Assembly (NCBI GenBank): GCA_008933995.1
Contig: WARS01003734.1
Span: 1,634,599 to 1,698,598 of the forward strand
Direction of reading: 5' to 3'
From: Datnioides undecimradiatus
Taxonomy: Eukaryota > Chordata > Actinopteri > Lobotiformes > Datnioididae
Length of the DNA: 64,000 bases
The position numbers were made by a program, and so were the translations under genes. How positions within the stretch are numbered: the first letter of the stretch is position 1; every line of letters begins with the position of its first letter. Below the pieces are notes generated by a model. It was not told the DNA's origin, did not search any database, and saw nothing but the letters and a program-made list of their open reading frames with translations. Of the stretch, positions 61,880 to 64,000 are shown one piece after another.

Positions 61880-64000
61880 GTAAAACCGAGCTTTTACCGT
61901 TTCCGAACACGCAGTAAACCAAACAGCAGCACGGAGTCAACAATGAGCTGTGATATCTGTATTCAGCGGGTAAATTGCTCTTTCCGTGCTGATTGTTTCC
62001 AGTCGGAGCTGCAGGTCATGACTTAATTTCTCACTGTGTTCCCTGTCAGACAGACGAGGCCTTCTGGCAATCAGTCATCAGCAGTAGTAATCTGCTTATT
62101 ATCCTGAGAGCAGATTTCCGTCAGCTGACGACTTTAAACGACACAATAAGCAATCAAACTGTGTTTCCAAGACACTTAGTCACATTTTCCCAAAAGGTTT
62201 TAAAAGACAAATCCCTCGTAATTCATCCCTCTGCCTGTGTCCCACATTATCATGAACCTCACTTAGCGCCACTGGAGGAAATCCTACATTTTCTTAATGA
62301 CTGGGCTTATTATGTGTCATCGCTGCCAGCGTCCTCGGTTATCTTAGCAGATAGCAGATGGTTTTCTTCTTTCTGCTGGCATGAAGCCTAAACACACTTA
62401 GAGGAAGGAAAAACAGGAGCGGGGAGTCGGTCGGGCTGCAGGGGAGGTTTGTCAGCATTCAACCAGACAAGCGCGATCGTGTTCGCCTCTGTGCAGCCTC
62501 GTACTTGAGTGTTTCCGTTTAAAGCTGATATTTAATGTGACTGTTTGTGTTAAACTGAAGGATGAAGTGTTTCTTTATAGACTTCATTTAAAAACCCTGA
62601 GCTGGTGCACAGGTTTGCTGTTCAAACATATGATAATCATATTAAAAACGACGCGTTGCTGTAGATTTAGACCAGATGTTAAACGAAGTCAGCTTTGAAC
62701 ATCTACAGCAGGAAAGAGCAACACAGAAACTGATCGGTGTCACATTAAACATCAAAAGTTTATATTTTTATATGTTTTAATGACATTTTTCACATCACAA
62801 CAACACAAAAACATGAAAATTACAATTTTGTGGTCATCAGCTTTAACTCCCTGCTTTAGCTCGTTATGCTAAGCTAGCATAGTGGAGTTCATGTTGTGAT
62901 GTACTGTACATTTTATATTATATATAATCTAAACATCATTATACACTAGTGCAGATTAAATTCCTGTATTATTCTTTATGCACTGTTACACCATGTCAGT
63001 TCATTTCACCTACACCATATCTCAGATCCAATCTGTATCATTAATATACTGTTAACTTCTAGCTTGTTATATTTTGTATTTTAAATACAGAATTAATTAT
63101 TTAATCATATAGATCAGGTGTTTTCTGTTTATATTGACCCTGATGTTAATCACACCACTGTGACTTCACCTGTGACTTCATCTTAAAAAGCTTTTGTATG
63201 GTTTGCATTTAGGTTTTTCTGCTTATTTTAGTTTTAAATGTGTTTATTTATGTATTTATTTTACTTTCTTTACTTACCTTTACTTATGTCTTCACATGAA
63301 AAGGTTTATCTTATCCTTTCGTGGCTTCTTCCTGTGGTTAAACCAGCTTAAACAGACATGATAATGTTATTAATCTTCTCATTTAAGTCTTGGAAAAAAG
63401 AGAATTTGCATATTTTATTAGTATTTCTTTAACTGTTAAGGATTTGTCCACCATGCAAATGTCTTTATGAAGCCCCTTGAACACCATTTTTATCATAACG
63501 TTAATTAAATTATTATTATTAAGCCGTCACAGATTAAATATTACATCTGTTTCTGATGAATCGTTGCTCTCTTTTTGTGCAAATGTGACTATTAATTCAC
63601 GTCAGTCACAGCTCGTGTGTCAGGGAGCTGACGATGATGAATCTCGGTGTCTAACGGAGGTCGACGACATGTCTTAATTTCGCTCAAAGCAAAAAACGAG
63701 CGTTGTTATTTTTGGAGTCGTCTCGTTTTTCCGCAGGCGTCTCTTTGGTCCCGGTCCGACCAGCGTCCGCCGCTGTGATGTGTGGCCTCAGGGGTCGCAC
63801 TGCGCCGCGCTCACGTGTTTACCTTCAGCCTGAGATGAGACGGTTTGATATGCAACGAGCAGACAGCTCATGAATCACGGGCCTTAAAGAGCCATTAAAG
63901 GCGGAAAGGGTGAAACCAGGGACGTTGCAGCAGAGCTGTGAGAGCTGGTTAATGACAGAGCTTCGATACGTGTTTGCGTTTGGGAAATAACGATAATTCA
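61880..64000 (+). other. GAS7 intron to window end, no exon recognised
   Basis: The next GAS7 exon (Ser/Pro linker, then F-BAR) was not found. Open frames at 61703-62026 and 61993-62391 show no GAS7 likeness. The stretch is mostly AT-rich; about 63750-63850 is richer in G+C. Confidence 0.5.

Noticed and set aside
61703-62391. 107- and 132-codon frames around and after the GAS7 exon
   Set aside because: The first crosses the true exon in another frame and the second has no GAS7 likeness or good splice sites.

Overview
The window is from a vertebrate nuclear genome, almost certainly a ray-finned fish and probably a percomorph. The genes carry the canonical vertebrate sarcomeric myosin heavy chain exon pattern. 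Introns are short, and the non-coding DNA is AT-rich and full of dispersed repeats of teleost character (AGCATGCTAACA-type repeats, an 'AGAGGATGAA' 142-bp repeat, GATAA-tailed repeats, foldback elements, decayed LINE pieces). No bacterial, plasmid, CRISPR, viral or LTR-type sequence was recognised.

Layout. (1) 1-1624: non-coding DNA upstream of the first visible exon. (2) 1625-16179, plus strand: myosin heavy chain gene A, 35 exons in one open frame. Its first three coding exons (about 168 codons) are not in the window. (3) 16180-20703: spacer with repeats and a LINE scrap. (4) 20704-33882, plus strand: complete myosin heavy chain gene B, with a TATA-like box, two probable 5'UTR exons, 39 coding exons and about 1947 aa. 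(5) 33883-35439: convergent spacer. (6) 35440-47983, minus strand: complete myosin heavy chain gene C, 39 coding exons, about 1937 aa, with a clear TATA box (48216-48223) and a perfect MEF2-type site (48350-48359). (7) 48360-64000, plus strand: repeat-rich DNA holding two exons that together encode a WW domain very like GAS7, plus a possible short-isoform first exon at 53049. The rest of GAS7 would lie beyond 64000.

How they work together. Genes A-C encode class II sarcomeric myosin heavy chains, the actin-activated ATPase motors of striated muscle thick filaments. Their heads are strongly conserved except at loops 1 and 2, the surface loops linked to ADP release and actin affinity, so the cluster looks like a set of isoforms tuned for contraction speed. 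Several rod motifs resemble fish fast skeletal isoforms, but I cannot assign members to named orthologs. MYH genes next to GAS7 match the human 17p13.1 arrangement. Here, however, the MYH gene nearest GAS7 is inverted, giving a tail-to-tail B/C pair and a head-to-head C/GAS7 pair.

This is mainly a well-understood locus. I found no convincing novel molecular system. The items most worth a second look are the inverted MYH pair, signs of gene conversion, the missing 5' end and fused last exon of gene A, the apparent lack of GAS7 SH3 exons, and several nested or tandem repeats.
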